NCBI GenBank assembly: GCA_963815355.1
Contig: CAWFGJ010000006.1
Location: 62,001-126,000 of the forward strand
Direction of reading: 5' to 3'
Length of the DNA stretch: 64,000 nt
Source: JAPUEK01 sp963815355
GTDB lineage: Bacteria > Pseudomonadota > Alphaproteobacteria > Rhodobacterales > Rhodobacteraceae
Position 1 is the first letter of the stretch. Each line of letters opens with the position of its first letter. A program made the translations under genes and the position numbers. A model generated the notes under the pieces. The model was not told the origin of the DNA. It did not search any database and worked only from the letters and a program-made list of their open reading frames with translations. Positions 8,669 to 16,018 of this stretch are shown in pieces.

Positions 8669-9637
8669 TCAGCCCATCCGCAGGGCGATGTCCAGCATCC
8701 GGTTGGAAAAGCCCCATTCGTTGTCATACCAGCCAAAGACCCGCAGCATGCCGCCGCGGGTCACGCGGGTTTCGGGCAGTGCCATGACGATGCTTTCGGG
8801 GCGCGCGCGCAGGTCGGTGGACACCAGCGCCTGACGCGTGCTGCCGATGACCCCTTTGGCCGCGACCAGTGCGGCGTTGACCGAAGCCACCGACGCGGGG
8901 CGTTCGGTGATGAGCGCCAGATCCACCGCCGAGACAGAGGCCGTGGGCACGCGCACCGCTGACCCGTCGATCCGGCCCGCGATCTCGGGCAAGACGATAT
9001 CCAGCAGGCGCTGCGCCGAAGTGGTGGTTGGCACCATCGACAGCGCCGCCGCGCGGGAGCGGGCAAAGTCGGCGGCGGGCGCGTCTACCGTGGGCTGGCT
9101 GCCCGTATAGCAGTGGATCGTGGTCATGGACCCGGTGACGATGCCCCAGTTTTCGTGGATCAACCGGGCCAGCGGGGCCAGCGCATTGGTGGTGCAGGAC
9201 GCATTGGACACGATGCGCTGCGCGCCGAGGGTGGCCTCATTGGCCCCCAGCACCACCGTCACCTCTGCCGCAGAGGACGGGCCGGAGATCAGCACCCGCC
9301 GCGCCCCCGCGGCCAGCCCTCGGGCGGCCACGGCGGGGCTGTCGGCGCGACCGGTGCATTCCATCACGACATCCACCCCCGCCAGTGGCAGGCCCGAAAT
9401 ATCGGCGGTGCGGTGCAACGGAATGGGTTTGCCGTCGATCACCAGCGCGCCTTGGGCCAGTTCCACCGTGCCGCGCCACGGGCCGAAGACCGAGTCGTAT
9501 TGGAACAGGTAGGCGCACATCTCGGCATCGGCGATATCATTGATGCCGCATATGGTGATCTGCGGTGCGGCCCCTTGGGCCCAAGCCCGCAGAACCGAGC
9601 GCCCGATCCGACCGAATCCATTGATGAAGACCTGCAT
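8669..9637 (-). CDS. gap: Type I glyceraldehyde-3-phosphate dehydrogenase
   Basis: A 322-residue enzyme with the NAD-binding start MQVFINGFGRIGRS and the catalytic segment SNASCTTNALAPL containing Cys148; further on it has the GSMTTIHCYTGSQP and DNEWGFSNRM motifs of GAPDH. It interconverts glyceraldehyde 3-phosphate and 1,3-bisphosphoglycerate. The start at 9637 is preceded by AGAGGGT; a longer reading adds 20 unlike residues. It lies downstream of bhcR on the same strand and ends 6 bases from the Wzc-like gene, which is convergent. Its place beside the glyoxylate-assimilation genes would suit gluconeogenic flux from C2 compounds, but that link is inference. Erythrose-4-phosphate dehydrogenase is the main alternative. 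Confidence 0.92.
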   Translation of the reverse strand: MQVFINGFGRIGRSVLRAWAQGAAPQITICGINDIADAEMCAYLFQYDSVFGPWRGTVELAQGALVIDGKPIPLHRTADISGLPLAGVDVVMECTGRADSPAVAARGLAAGARRVLISGPSSAAEVTVVLGANEATLGAQRIVSNASCTTNALAPLARLIHENWGIVTGSMTTIHCYTGSQPTVDAPAADFARSRAAALSMVPTTTSAQRLLDIVLPEIAGRIDGSAVRVPTASVSAVDLALITERPASVASVNAALVAAKGVIGSTRQALVSTDLRARPESIVMALPETRVTRGGMLRVFGWYDNEWGFSNRMLDIALRMG

Positions 9638-9710
9638 GTGACCCTCTGCGTGTCGCCGTTCGCGCGAAGTCTGATCACTTCGCGCGGCGGGGTTCAATGG
9701 GGGATGGTTG

Positions 9711-9722
9711 ATTTGATCAAAT
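9711..9722. promoter_or_regulatory. Palindrome ATTTGATCAAAT between bhcR and the GAPDH gene
   Basis: A perfect 12-base palindrome 75 bases upstream of the GAPDH start and 12 bases before the end of bhcR. It shares the 11-base core ATTTGATCAAA and some flanking bases with the element at 4762-4771. It suggests that GAPDH has its own regulated promoter rather than depending on read-through from bhcR. Confidence 0.4.
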
Positions 9723-9733
9723 GAAGTGCCGTC

Positions 9734-10561
9734 TTAGGGGCGGCTGCCGCCTGTCGCGGCGGTCACCTGATCGGCGGCCACGCGGACCAGCGCGCCGATG
9801 CGGGCGGTGTCGGACAGGCCGATGCGGAAGGCGGGGCCGGACACCGACAGCGCGGCCACGGGTTCGCCGTAGGCATTGAAGATCGGGGCGGCGATGCAGC
9901 GCATACCCTCGGCCCGTTCCTGATCATCAACCGCATAGCCCCGCTCACGCGTGCGCGACAGGTCGCGGTCCAGCGAGGCCTCGGACGTGATCGACAGCGA
10001 GGTGAATTTCTCCAGCCCCATGCGCGACAGGATGCCCGCGACCTTGTCGGGGTGATACCACGCGAGCAGCGCCTTGCCGATGCCAGAGACATGCATCGGC
10101 CCCTTGGTGCCCGGCGGAAAGAAGGCGCGGATGGCTTGGGTGGTTTCCACCTGTGCCAGAAACAGCACCTCGTCGCCCACCTCGATGCCAAGGTTGGCGG
10201 TCTCACCGGTTTCGCGCATCAACTGATCCATCGGCTGGCGGGCGCGGTCGGCGATCTTGGTGCGGCGCAGAAAGGCGCTGCCCATCCGAAAGGCCCCTGC
10301 CCCGACATGCCAGACCTGCCCCGGTTCCTCCATCTCGGCCATGCCACGGGTCTGGAGCGTGACGAGGGCGCGGTAGACGGTGGCCACGGCTTGCTCGGAC
10401 CGTTCGGCCAGTTCGGACAGGGTCAGGCCGGGATTGGCGGCCAAAAGCTCCATCAACCCAAGCGCGCGGTCCAGTGCCTGAACGGTGTTCTGGTCGGTCT
10501 TGTCGTTGAAGGCCTTGGGGCGGCCGCGCAACCGGGCGGGCTGTTGGGGAACTTGGGGCAT
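9734..10561 (-). CDS. bhcR: IclR-family regulator of the beta-hydroxyaspartate cycle (BhcR)
   Basis: A 275-residue transcription factor. An N-terminal winged helix (TLSELAERSEQAVATVYRALVTLQ, about residues 43-68 with its flanks) is followed by the IclR effector domain (GKALLAWYHPDKVAGIL and the C-terminal MRCIAAPIFNAYGEPVAALS segment). It is divergent from bhcA across a 158-base region. In Paracoccus denitrificans the IclR-type BhcR gene sits in exactly this position and controls the bhc genes in response to glyoxylate; the assignment here rests on that synteny. The start region is a little basic and Arg/Pro-rich (QQPARLRGRPKAF), which may lengthen the DNA-binding arm. Confidence 0.88.
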   Translation of the reverse strand: MPQVPQQPARLRGRPKAFNDKTDQNTVQALDRALGLMELLAANPGLTLSELAERSEQAVATVYRALVTLQTRGMAEMEEPGQVWHVGAGAFRMGSAFLRRTKIADRARQPMDQLMRETGETANLGIEVGDEVLFLAQVETTQAIRAFFPPGTKGPMHVSGIGKALLAWYHPDKVAGILSRMGLEKFTSLSITSEASLDRDLSRTRERGYAVDDQERAEGMRCIAAPIFNAYGEPVAALSVSGPAFRIGLSDTARIGALVRVAADQVTAATGGSRP

Positions 10562-10628
10562 TTTCGGGTCCTTTTGGCGGGGAATGGGGCGATGAAAAAG
10601 CGAAGGTATTTGATTTGGTTTAAGAATA

Positions 10629-10670
10629 TCACATTTTCCGCTATGTGAAAAACAATTTCGAAAAAATTGT
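10629..10670. promoter_or_regulatory. Two inverted repeats in the bhcR-bhcA divergent promoter region
   Basis: TCACAT-N8-ATGTGA lies at 10629-10648 and ACAATTT-N5-AAATTGT at 10652-10670, both with perfect arms, side by side in an AT-rich stretch unlike the GC-rich surroundings. bhcA starts 49 bases further on. They are the best candidate operators for BhcR or a general C2-metabolism regulator; which protein binds which repeat is not shown by the sequence. Confidence 0.5.
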
Positions 10671-10719
10671 GACGGGGGGCGCTGGGGCGTAGGGTGAGCG
10701 GATAAAGAGGGAGACCAAG

Positions 10720-11904
10720 ATGTCCGCGCAGAACCCCGTTTTCATTCCCGGCCCGACCAATATGCCCGAGGCGTTGCGCAAGACCTGCGACATGCCGACG
10801 CTGGATCACCGCTCACCCGCGTTTGCGCGGCTGTTCCGGCCGGCGGTGGCGGGGGTGCGGCGGGTGTTGAACCTTGAGGGCGGCGAGGTGTTCTTGCTGC
10901 CCACCACCGGCACCGGGGGCTGGGAGGCGGCGATTTCCAACACCTTGTCGCCGGGCGATACGGTGTTGGCAGCGCGATTTGGCATGTTCTCGCACCGCTG
11001 GATCGACATGTGCCAGCGGCACCAGTTGAAGGTCGAGGTGCTGGAGACCCCGTGGGGCGAGGGCTTGCCTTTGGCGCGGATCGAGGCGGCGTTGAAGGCC
11101 GACCGCGCGCATCAGATCAAGGCGGTTCTGGCCACCCATAACGAGACGGCCACCGGGGTGCGCAGCGATATCGCCGGATTGCGCCGCGCGATGGACGCGG
11201 CGGGGCATCCGGCCTTGCTGCTGGTGGACGGGGTGTCTTCGATCGGGTCGATGCCGTTTGATATGGCGGGTTGGGGCGTGGATATCGCGGTGGCGGGCAG
11301 CCAGAAAGGGTTCATGTTGCCCGCTGGCCTGGCGATCCTGGGTGTGTCGGACAAGGCGCTTGCGGCGATGGCCGGGGCGGGTTTGCCGCGGACATTCTTC
11401 GACTTTGCCGATCAGATCCGCACCAATGCGGCGGGGGGCTATCCCTATACGCCGCCGGTGGGATTGATTGCGGGGCTCGCCCGCGCGGTGGAGATGCTGG
11501 AGGACGAGGGTCTGGACGCGGTTTATGCGCGCCATCACCGGCTGGCTGAGGGCGTGCGGCGCGCGGTGGTGGCCTGGGGGATGCGCCCCTGTGCGGCGCG
11601 GCCGGAGTTGTATTCCGAGACGGTGACGGCGGTTGTGGTGCCCGAGGGGTGCAACGGCACCGATCTGGTGCAGCTTGCGGCGCAGAAATACGGCGTGGCC
11701 TTTGGCGTGGGCCTTGGCGAGGTTGCGGGCAAGGTGTTCCGCATCGGCCATCTGGGGATGCTGACCGAGGTGATGGTGTTGGCGGGGCTGGCCACGGCAG
11801 AGATGTGCATGGCGGATCTGGGCTGGCCGGTGCGGCTGGGGTCGGGGGTTGCGGCGGCGCAGGAGTATTATCGCGGCACGGTCCCGGCGGCGGCGGCGGT
11901 GTAG
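10720..11904 (+). CDS. bhcA: L-aspartate:glyoxylate aminotransferase (BhcA)
   Basis: A 394-residue class V, PLP-dependent aminotransferase similar to serine-glyoxylate aminotransferases (PGPTNMPEALR start, VDGVSSIGSMPF, and the PLP lysine Lys196 in VAGSQKGFM). In the beta-hydroxyaspartate cycle it makes glycine from glyoxylate with aspartate as amino donor, regenerating oxaloacetate. It is the first gene of bhcABCD, opposite bhcR, with a GAGGGAGA ribosome site before the ATG at 10720. Taken alone it could be called serine-glyoxylate or alanine-glyoxylate aminotransferase; the surrounding dehydratase, aldolase and reductase genes make BhcA the better call. Confidence 0.92.
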   Translation: MSAQNPVFIPGPTNMPEALRKTCDMPTLDHRSPAFARLFRPAVAGVRRVLNLEGGEVFLLPTTGTGGWEAAISNTLSPGDTVLAARFGMFSHRWIDMCQRHQLKVEVLETPWGEGLPLARIEAALKADRAHQIKAVLATHNETATGVRSDIAGLRRAMDAAGHPALLLVDGVSSIGSMPFDMAGWGVDIAVAGSQKGFMLPAGLAILGVSDKALAAMAGAGLPRTFFDFADQIRTNAAGGYPYTPPVGLIAGLARAVEMLEDEGLDAVYARHHRLAEGVRRAVVAWGMRPCAARPELYSETVTAVVVPEGCNGTDLVQLAAQKYGVAFGVGLGEVAGKVFRIGHLGMLTEVMVLAGLATAEMCMADLGWPVRLGSGVAAAQEYYRGTVPAAAAV

Positions 11905-11913
11905 CCGGGCCAA

Positions 11914-11967
11914 GGCCGGGGGCGCTGCCCCCGGACCCCCGGAGTATTTGAACCGAGATGAAAGGCG
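11914..11967 (+). repeat. Intergenic GC-hairpin repeat, copy 1 (bhcA-bhcB)
   Basis: This 54-base element begins with a GC-rich block that folds on itself (CCGGGGGCGCTGCCCCCGG) and ends with AGTATTTGAACC and AGATGAA. Copy 2 (14150-14203) differs at two positions only. It fills the space between bhcA and bhcB, and its purine-rich end lies just upstream of the bhcB start, so it may supply the ribosome site. Confidence 0.8.
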
Positions 11968-11973
11968 TGAAGA

Positions 11974-12921
11974 ATGGAGCGGCCAGAGTTTGAGGATGTG
12001 GTGGCGGCACGGGCGAGGATCGCGCCTTATGTGCATTGCACGCCGGTGATGACCTCTCGCTATATCAACGGGTTGGTTGGGGCGGAGTTGTTCTTCAAGT
12101 GCGAGAACCTGCAAAAGGCGGGGGCGTTCAAGGCGCGCGGGGCCTCAAACGCGGTGTTTGGGTTATCGGCGGAGCAGGCGGCAAAAGGGGTGGCGACGCA
12201 TTCGTCGGGCAACCACGGAACCTGTCTGTCTTATGCGGCCGGGCGGCGCGGCATTGGGTGCACGGTGGTGATGCCGCGCACAGCCCCGCAGGCCAAGAAG
12301 GATGCCGTGCGCGGCTATGGCGGGCGGGTGGTGGAATGCGAGCCGTCGACCTCTAGCCGGGAGGCGGTGTTTGCCGAGGTGGTGGCCGAAACCGGGGCGG
12401 AGTTTGTGCATCCTTACAATGATGCGCGGGTCATTGCGGGTCAGGCGACGTGCTCGGTGGAGTTGATGGAGCAGGTGGCGGGGTTGCAGGCGGTGATTGC
12501 CCCGATTGGCGGGGGCGGTATGGTGTCGGGCACCTGTCTGGCGCTGTCGCATCTGGCGCCGGGTGTGCGGATTTATGCGGGCGAGCCTGAGCAGGCCGAC
12601 GACGCCTATCGCAGTCTGAAGGCCGGGCATATCATTGCCGATGATGCGCCCGAGACGGTGGCCGATGGGTTGAAGGTGCCGCTGAAGGATCTGACATGGT
12701 CGTTCGTGCAGGCCCATGTGCACGACATACTGACCGTGAGCGAGGCCGAGATCGTGGACGCGATGAAGCTGATCTGGAAGCGGATGAAGATTGTGGTGGA
12801 GCCATCAAGTGCGGTGGCCTTGGCGGCGATCTTGAAGAACGCCGAGGCGTTCCGGGGGCAGCGCGTCGGCGTGATCCTGACCGGTGGAAACGTGGATTTG
12901 GACAAACTGCCCTGGATGTAG
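11974..12921 (+). CDS. bhcB: Beta-hydroxyaspartate dehydratase (BhcB), threonine-dehydratase-like
   Basis: A 315-residue fold-type II PLP enzyme of the serine/threonine dehydratase family. The PLP lysine is Lys53 in the segment KAGAFKARGASNA, the asparagine-containing loop SSGNHGTCLSYAA follows, and the phosphate-binding glycine loop is PIGGGGMVSG. In the cycle it removes water from (2R,3S)-beta-hydroxyaspartate to give iminosuccinate. It follows bhcA after the hairpin repeat and ends 16 bases before the bhcC start. Without the neighbours it would be read as threonine or serine dehydratase/racemase. Confidence 0.91.
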   Translation: MERPEFEDVVAARARIAPYVHCTPVMTSRYINGLVGAELFFKCENLQKAGAFKARGASNAVFGLSAEQAAKGVATHSSGNHGTCLSYAAGRRGIGCTVVMPRTAPQAKKDAVRGYGGRVVECEPSTSSREAVFAEVVAETGAEFVHPYNDARVIAGQATCSVELMEQVAGLQAVIAPIGGGGMVSGTCLALSHLAPGVRIYAGEPEQADDAYRSLKAGHIIADDAPETVADGLKVPLKDLTWSFVQAHVHDILTVSEAEIVDAMKLIWKRMKIVVEPSSAVALAAILKNAEAFRGQRVGVILTGGNVDLDKLPWM

Positions 12922-12937
12922 GGCGCGGGAGGCGATG

Positions 12938-14101
12938 ATGAACAAAGCTGTGTCGTTTGAGGGGCTTGAGGTTGGCTATGACATTCCGGCCCTGCCGGGG
13001 ATGGATGAGGCCGATATTCAGACGCCCTGTCTGGTGCTGGATCTGGACGCGTTGGAGCGCAACGTGGCCAAGATGGGGGCCTTGGCCAAAGAGATGGGCG
13101 TGCGGCACCGGGTGCATGGCAAGATGCACAAATCGGTGGATGTGGCCCTGTTGCAGGAGCGGCTTGGCGGGTCTTGCGGGGTCTGCTGCCAGAAGGTGAG
13201 CGAAGCGGAGGCGTTTGTGCGCGGCGGTATCCGCGATGTGCTGGTGTCCAATCAGGTGCGGGATCTGGCCAAGATTGACCGGCTGGCGCGGTTGCCGAAA
13301 CTGGGGGCGCGGGTGTTGGTTTGCGTGGATGACCCGAGCAATGTGGCCGATCTGTCGGCGGCGGCGGTGCGGCATGGCACCGAGCTTGAGGTTCTGGTCG
13401 AGATTGACTGTGGCGCGGGGCGGTGCGGGGTGACGACCACGGCAGCGGTGGTGGCCATCGCGCAGGCTGTGGCGGCCGCGCCGGGGCTGAAGTTTGCGGG
13501 CATTCAGGCCTATCAGGGTGCGATGCAGCATCTGGACCTTTACGCCGACCGCAAGGCCAAGATCGAGATCGCCGTGGCACAGGTGCGCGAGGCGGTGGCG
13601 GGATTGGCGGCGGTGGGGTTGGGGTGTGACATCGTGGGCGGCGGCGGGACCGGATCGTATGAGTTCGAGGGAACCTCTGGCGTTTACAACGAGTTGCAGT
13701 GTGGGTCCTATGCGTTCATGGATGCCGATTATGGGCGGATTCTGGACCAGTCCGGGCAGCGGATTGACAAGGGGGAGTGGGAGAACGCGCTGTTCCTTTT
13801 GACCAGTGTGATGAGCCATGCCAAGGCCGACAAGGCGGTGGTGGATGCCGGGCTGAAGGCGCAATCGGTGGATTCGGGGCTGCCGGTGGTGTTCGGGCGC
13901 AGCGATGTCAAATACATCAAATGCAGCGATGAGCATGGGGTGATTGACGATCCGCACGGGGTTCTGGCGGTCAACGAAAAGCTGCGGCTGGTGCCGGGGC
14001 ACTGTGACCCGACCTGCAATGTGCATGACTGGTATGTGGGTGTGCGCGGCGGCAAGGTAGAGGTGGTGTGGCCGGTTTCGGCACGGGGCAAGGCCTATTG
14101 A
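12938..14101 (+). CDS. bhcC: Beta-hydroxyaspartate aldolase (BhcC), D-threonine-aldolase-like
   Basis: A 387-residue fold-type III PLP enzyme with an alanine-racemase-type barrel and a D-serine-dehydratase-like C-terminal domain. The PLP lysine is Lys62 in RVHGKMHKS, and the metal-site region near the C-terminus reads LVPGHCDPTCN. It condenses glycine and glyoxylate to (2R,3S)-beta-hydroxyaspartate. Two ATGs lie in tandem (12935 and 12938); the second is chosen because the GGGAGG site at 12927-12932 is then 5 bases away rather than 2. It is separated from bhcD by the second repeat copy. Confidence 0.92.
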   Translation: MNKAVSFEGLEVGYDIPALPGMDEADIQTPCLVLDLDALERNVAKMGALAKEMGVRHRVHGKMHKSVDVALLQERLGGSCGVCCQKVSEAEAFVRGGIRDVLVSNQVRDLAKIDRLARLPKLGARVLVCVDDPSNVADLSAAAVRHGTELEVLVEIDCGAGRCGVTTTAAVVAIAQAVAAAPGLKFAGIQAYQGAMQHLDLYADRKAKIEIAVAQVREAVAGLAAVGLGCDIVGGGGTGSYEFEGTSGVYNELQCGSYAFMDADYGRILDQSGQRIDKGEWENALFLLTSVMSHAKADKAVVDAGLKAQSVDSGLPVVFGRSDVKYIKCSDEHGVIDDPHGVLAVNEKLRLVPGHCDPTCNVHDWYVGVRGGKVEVVWPVSARGKAY

Positions 14102-14113
14102 GCGGGCGGGGTT

Positions 14114-14139
14114 TTCGGCGGGGTGTTTCGGCGGGGTGT
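14114..14139 (+). repeat. Perfect 13-base tandem duplication between bhcC and bhcD
   Basis: TTCGGCGGGGTGT occurs twice head to tail immediately after bhcC and just before the second intergenic hairpin element. It is probably slippage; no function is suggested. Confidence 0.6.
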
Positions 14140-14149
14140 TGGCCGAAAG

Positions 14150-14203
14150 GGCCGGGGGCGCTGCCCCCGGACCCCCGGAGTATTTGAACCAAGATGAAGG
14201 GCG
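14150..14203 (+). repeat. Intergenic GC-hairpin repeat, copy 2 (bhcC-bhcD)
   Basis: Nearly identical to copy 1 at 11914-11967 (two differences over 54 bases). It again stands between two bhc genes in the direction of transcription, and its AAGATGAAGG end runs into the GCGGAG ribosome site of bhcD. A diverged third copy is at 45441-45490 on the opposite strand. Confidence 0.8.
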
Positions 14204-14211
14204 GAGCGGCG

Positions 14212-15171
14212 ATGTTGATTGTTCCTGAGGCGTTGATTGCCGGGTTGGTGTCGGCGGAGGATGCGTTTGTGGCCGTGGAGGGGGTTTTCGCGGCGATGGC
14301 GCGCGGGGAGGCCGCCAACTTTCCCGTGGTGCGCGAGGCTTTGGGGGAAGGGCGTCAATACGGGTTCAAGTCGGGGTTGGACCGGGCGGCGGGGCAGTTG
14401 GGCGTGAAGGCGGGGGGGTATTTTCCGGGCAACGGGGCGCGCGGGATGATCAACCACCAGTCGAGTGTGTTCCTGTTCGATCCGCAGACGGGGCGGCCGG
14501 AGGCGATGGTGGGGGGCAATCTGTTGACCGCATTGCGGACGGCGGCGGCGCAGGCGTTGTCGATTGACTGTCTGGCCCGACCGGACGCAAAGGTTCTGGG
14601 CATGGTGGGGGCCGGGCATCAGGCGACGTTTCAGTTGCGCGCCGCGGCGCGGGTACGTCCGTTTGAGCGGGTGATCGGGTGGAACCTGCATCCCGAAATG
14701 CTGGACCGTCTGGCGGCGGTGGCGGTGGAGTTGGGGTTGCCCTTTGAGGCGGTGCCTTTGGCGCGGATGGTGGAGGCGGATGTGATTGTGACCATTACCT
14801 CTTCGCCCGCGGCCAGTCTGTTGGCGGCGCATGTCGCACCGGGGACGCATCTGGCCTGCATGGGCACCGACACCGTGGGCAAGCAGGAGGTGGAGCCCGC
14901 CCTGTTGGCGCGGGCCAGTGTCTTTACCGATGAGGTCGCGCAATCGGTGACGATTGGCGAGGCGCAGCATGCGGTGGCGGCGGGGCTTTTGGCGGCGGAG
15001 GCGATCACGCCCTTGGGGGCGGTGGTGATCGGGGCGCATCCGGGGCGGCAGAGCCCGGAGGAGATCACGCTGTTTGATGGGACCGGGGTGGGTTTGCAGG
15101 ATATTGCGGTGGCCGGGGTCGCAGTGCGGCGCGCGCGGGAGCGTGGGTTGGGGGTTGAGGTGGGCGTTTAG
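14212..15171 (+). CDS. bhcD: Iminosuccinate reductase (BhcD), ornithine-cyclodeaminase-like
   Basis: A 319-residue member of the ornithine cyclodeaminase/mu-crystallin family with the Rossmann motif VLGMVGAGHQATFQ and an NAD-site strand VIVTITSSPA. In the cycle it reduces iminosuccinate to L-aspartate, which feeds back to BhcA. The start at 14212 is preferred to an ATG 18 bases upstream because GGAG (14203-14206) is then correctly spaced and the upstream ATG lies in the repeat. It is the last gene of the operon and is followed by two GC hairpins. Confidence 0.92.
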   Translation: MLIVPEALIAGLVSAEDAFVAVEGVFAAMARGEAANFPVVREALGEGRQYGFKSGLDRAAGQLGVKAGGYFPGNGARGMINHQSSVFLFDPQTGRPEAMVGGNLLTALRTAAAQALSIDCLARPDAKVLGMVGAGHQATFQLRAAARVRPFERVIGWNLHPEMLDRLAAVAVELGLPFEAVPLARMVEADVIVTITSSPAASLLAAHVAPGTHLACMGTDTVGKQEVEPALLARASVFTDEVAQSVTIGEAQHAVAAGLLAAEAITPLGAVVIGAHPGRQSPEEITLFDGTGVGLQDIAVAGVAVRRARERGLGVEVGV

Positions 15172-15177
15172 GACGCA

Positions 15178-15197
15178 CCTGCCCCGGAAGGGGCAGG
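15178..15197. terminator. GC hairpin with GGAA loop after bhcD
   Basis: Perfect 8-base stem CCTGCCCC/GGGGCAGG around a GGAA tetraloop, 7 bases after the bhcD stop. There is no U-tract, so it may stabilise the 3' end of the transcript rather than terminate by itself. Confidence 0.45.
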
Positions 15198-15234
15198 CAC
15201 CGGAAGGGTAGGCAGGGGGACGGGCAGGCAGGCG

Positions 15235-15253
15235 GGGGCGGTTGGCCCGCCCC
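15235..15253. terminator. GC hairpin between convergent bhcD and the DUF533 gene
   Basis: Stem GGGGCGG/CCGCCCC with a 5-base loop, ending at the stop codon of the minus-strand DUF533 gene. It could act for either strand; no T-run is attached. Confidence 0.35.
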
Positions 15254-15961
15254 TTAGGCCAGTTCGGCCGCGCGGGCGTGGAGGTGGGCGACAAGGCCCG
15301 GGTCCAGTTTCAGCCGTGCGGCCAGCAGGGCAAGGTAGCCTTTTTCGGCCGCCGCCTCTGGGTCCACCACCAGAAGCGAGGCGGTGTAGATCTGGGTGGC
15401 CTGCGCCTCATTCGCGGCGAGGGCGGCGATGGCGCCGATATCCAGCGGCTGATCCAGTTCGGCGGCGATCAGGGCCTGGGCTTCGGCCCCGAGGCCCAGC
15501 ACGGGGAGTTGGTCTGCGATGCGGGCGCGTTCCTCGGGCGTGACATGACCGTCGGCCTTGGCGGCGGCGACCATGGCGTGCAACAGGTTCAGGGCCAGTG
15601 CATCTTCGGCGGCCGGGGTGGCGGGCAGGAAGGCCGCGTCGGGTTTGGGCAGCGCCACCGGCGCGTCCGCGCCCGCGTCTGTGGGGGCGGCAACGTCTTT
15701 GCCGGATTTCCAATCCTCATAGGCCTTATAGGCCAGACCGCCGATCAGCGCGGCCCCGCCGACCTTGACCCCGGTGCCCACCAGACGGCGGGCGTTGCCC
15801 GACAGCAGCACCCCCAAAAGCCCGCCCGCGATGGCCCCTTTGGTCAGGCCGGACTGGCTGTTCCAAGTGGATTGGGCGCGGCCCGCAAGGCCGGAGGCGG
15901 ATTGGCCGCTGGTGAGGTCTTTGACGCCACCGATCAGGCTTTCGAAGAAGGATTTGGACAT
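15254..15961 (-). CDS. DUF533 / TerB-like inner-membrane-associated protein (YebE-like)
   Basis: A 235-residue protein with the DUF533 layout: an N-terminal amphipathic segment (SKSFFESLIGGVKDL), a glycine-rich hydrophobic hairpin (KGAIAGGLLGVLLSG and GGAALIGGLAYKAY, about residues 42-80), and a C-terminal all-helical TerB-like domain (residues about 115-235) with the typical DGHVTPEERARI segment. The biochemical role of the family is not established. A GGGAGC site precedes the ATG. It is a single gene, convergent with bhcD and downstream of the oxoprolinase on the same strand, with 57 bases between them. Confidence 0.88.
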   Translation of the reverse strand: MSKSFFESLIGGVKDLTSGQSASGLAGRAQSTWNSQSGLTKGAIAGGLLGVLLSGNARRLVGTGVKVGGAALIGGLAYKAYEDWKSGKDVAAPTDAGADAPVALPKPDAAFLPATPAAEDALALNLLHAMVAAAKADGHVTPEERARIADQLPVLGLGAEAQALIAAELDQPLDIGAIAALAANEAQATQIYTASLLVVDPEAAAEKGYLALLAARLKLDPGLVAHLHARAAELA

Positions 15962-16018
15962 GCATTGGCTCCCTTATGCGTTGAGGGTCATATGGGAAGC
16001 GGGGCGCGGGGCTGCAAG

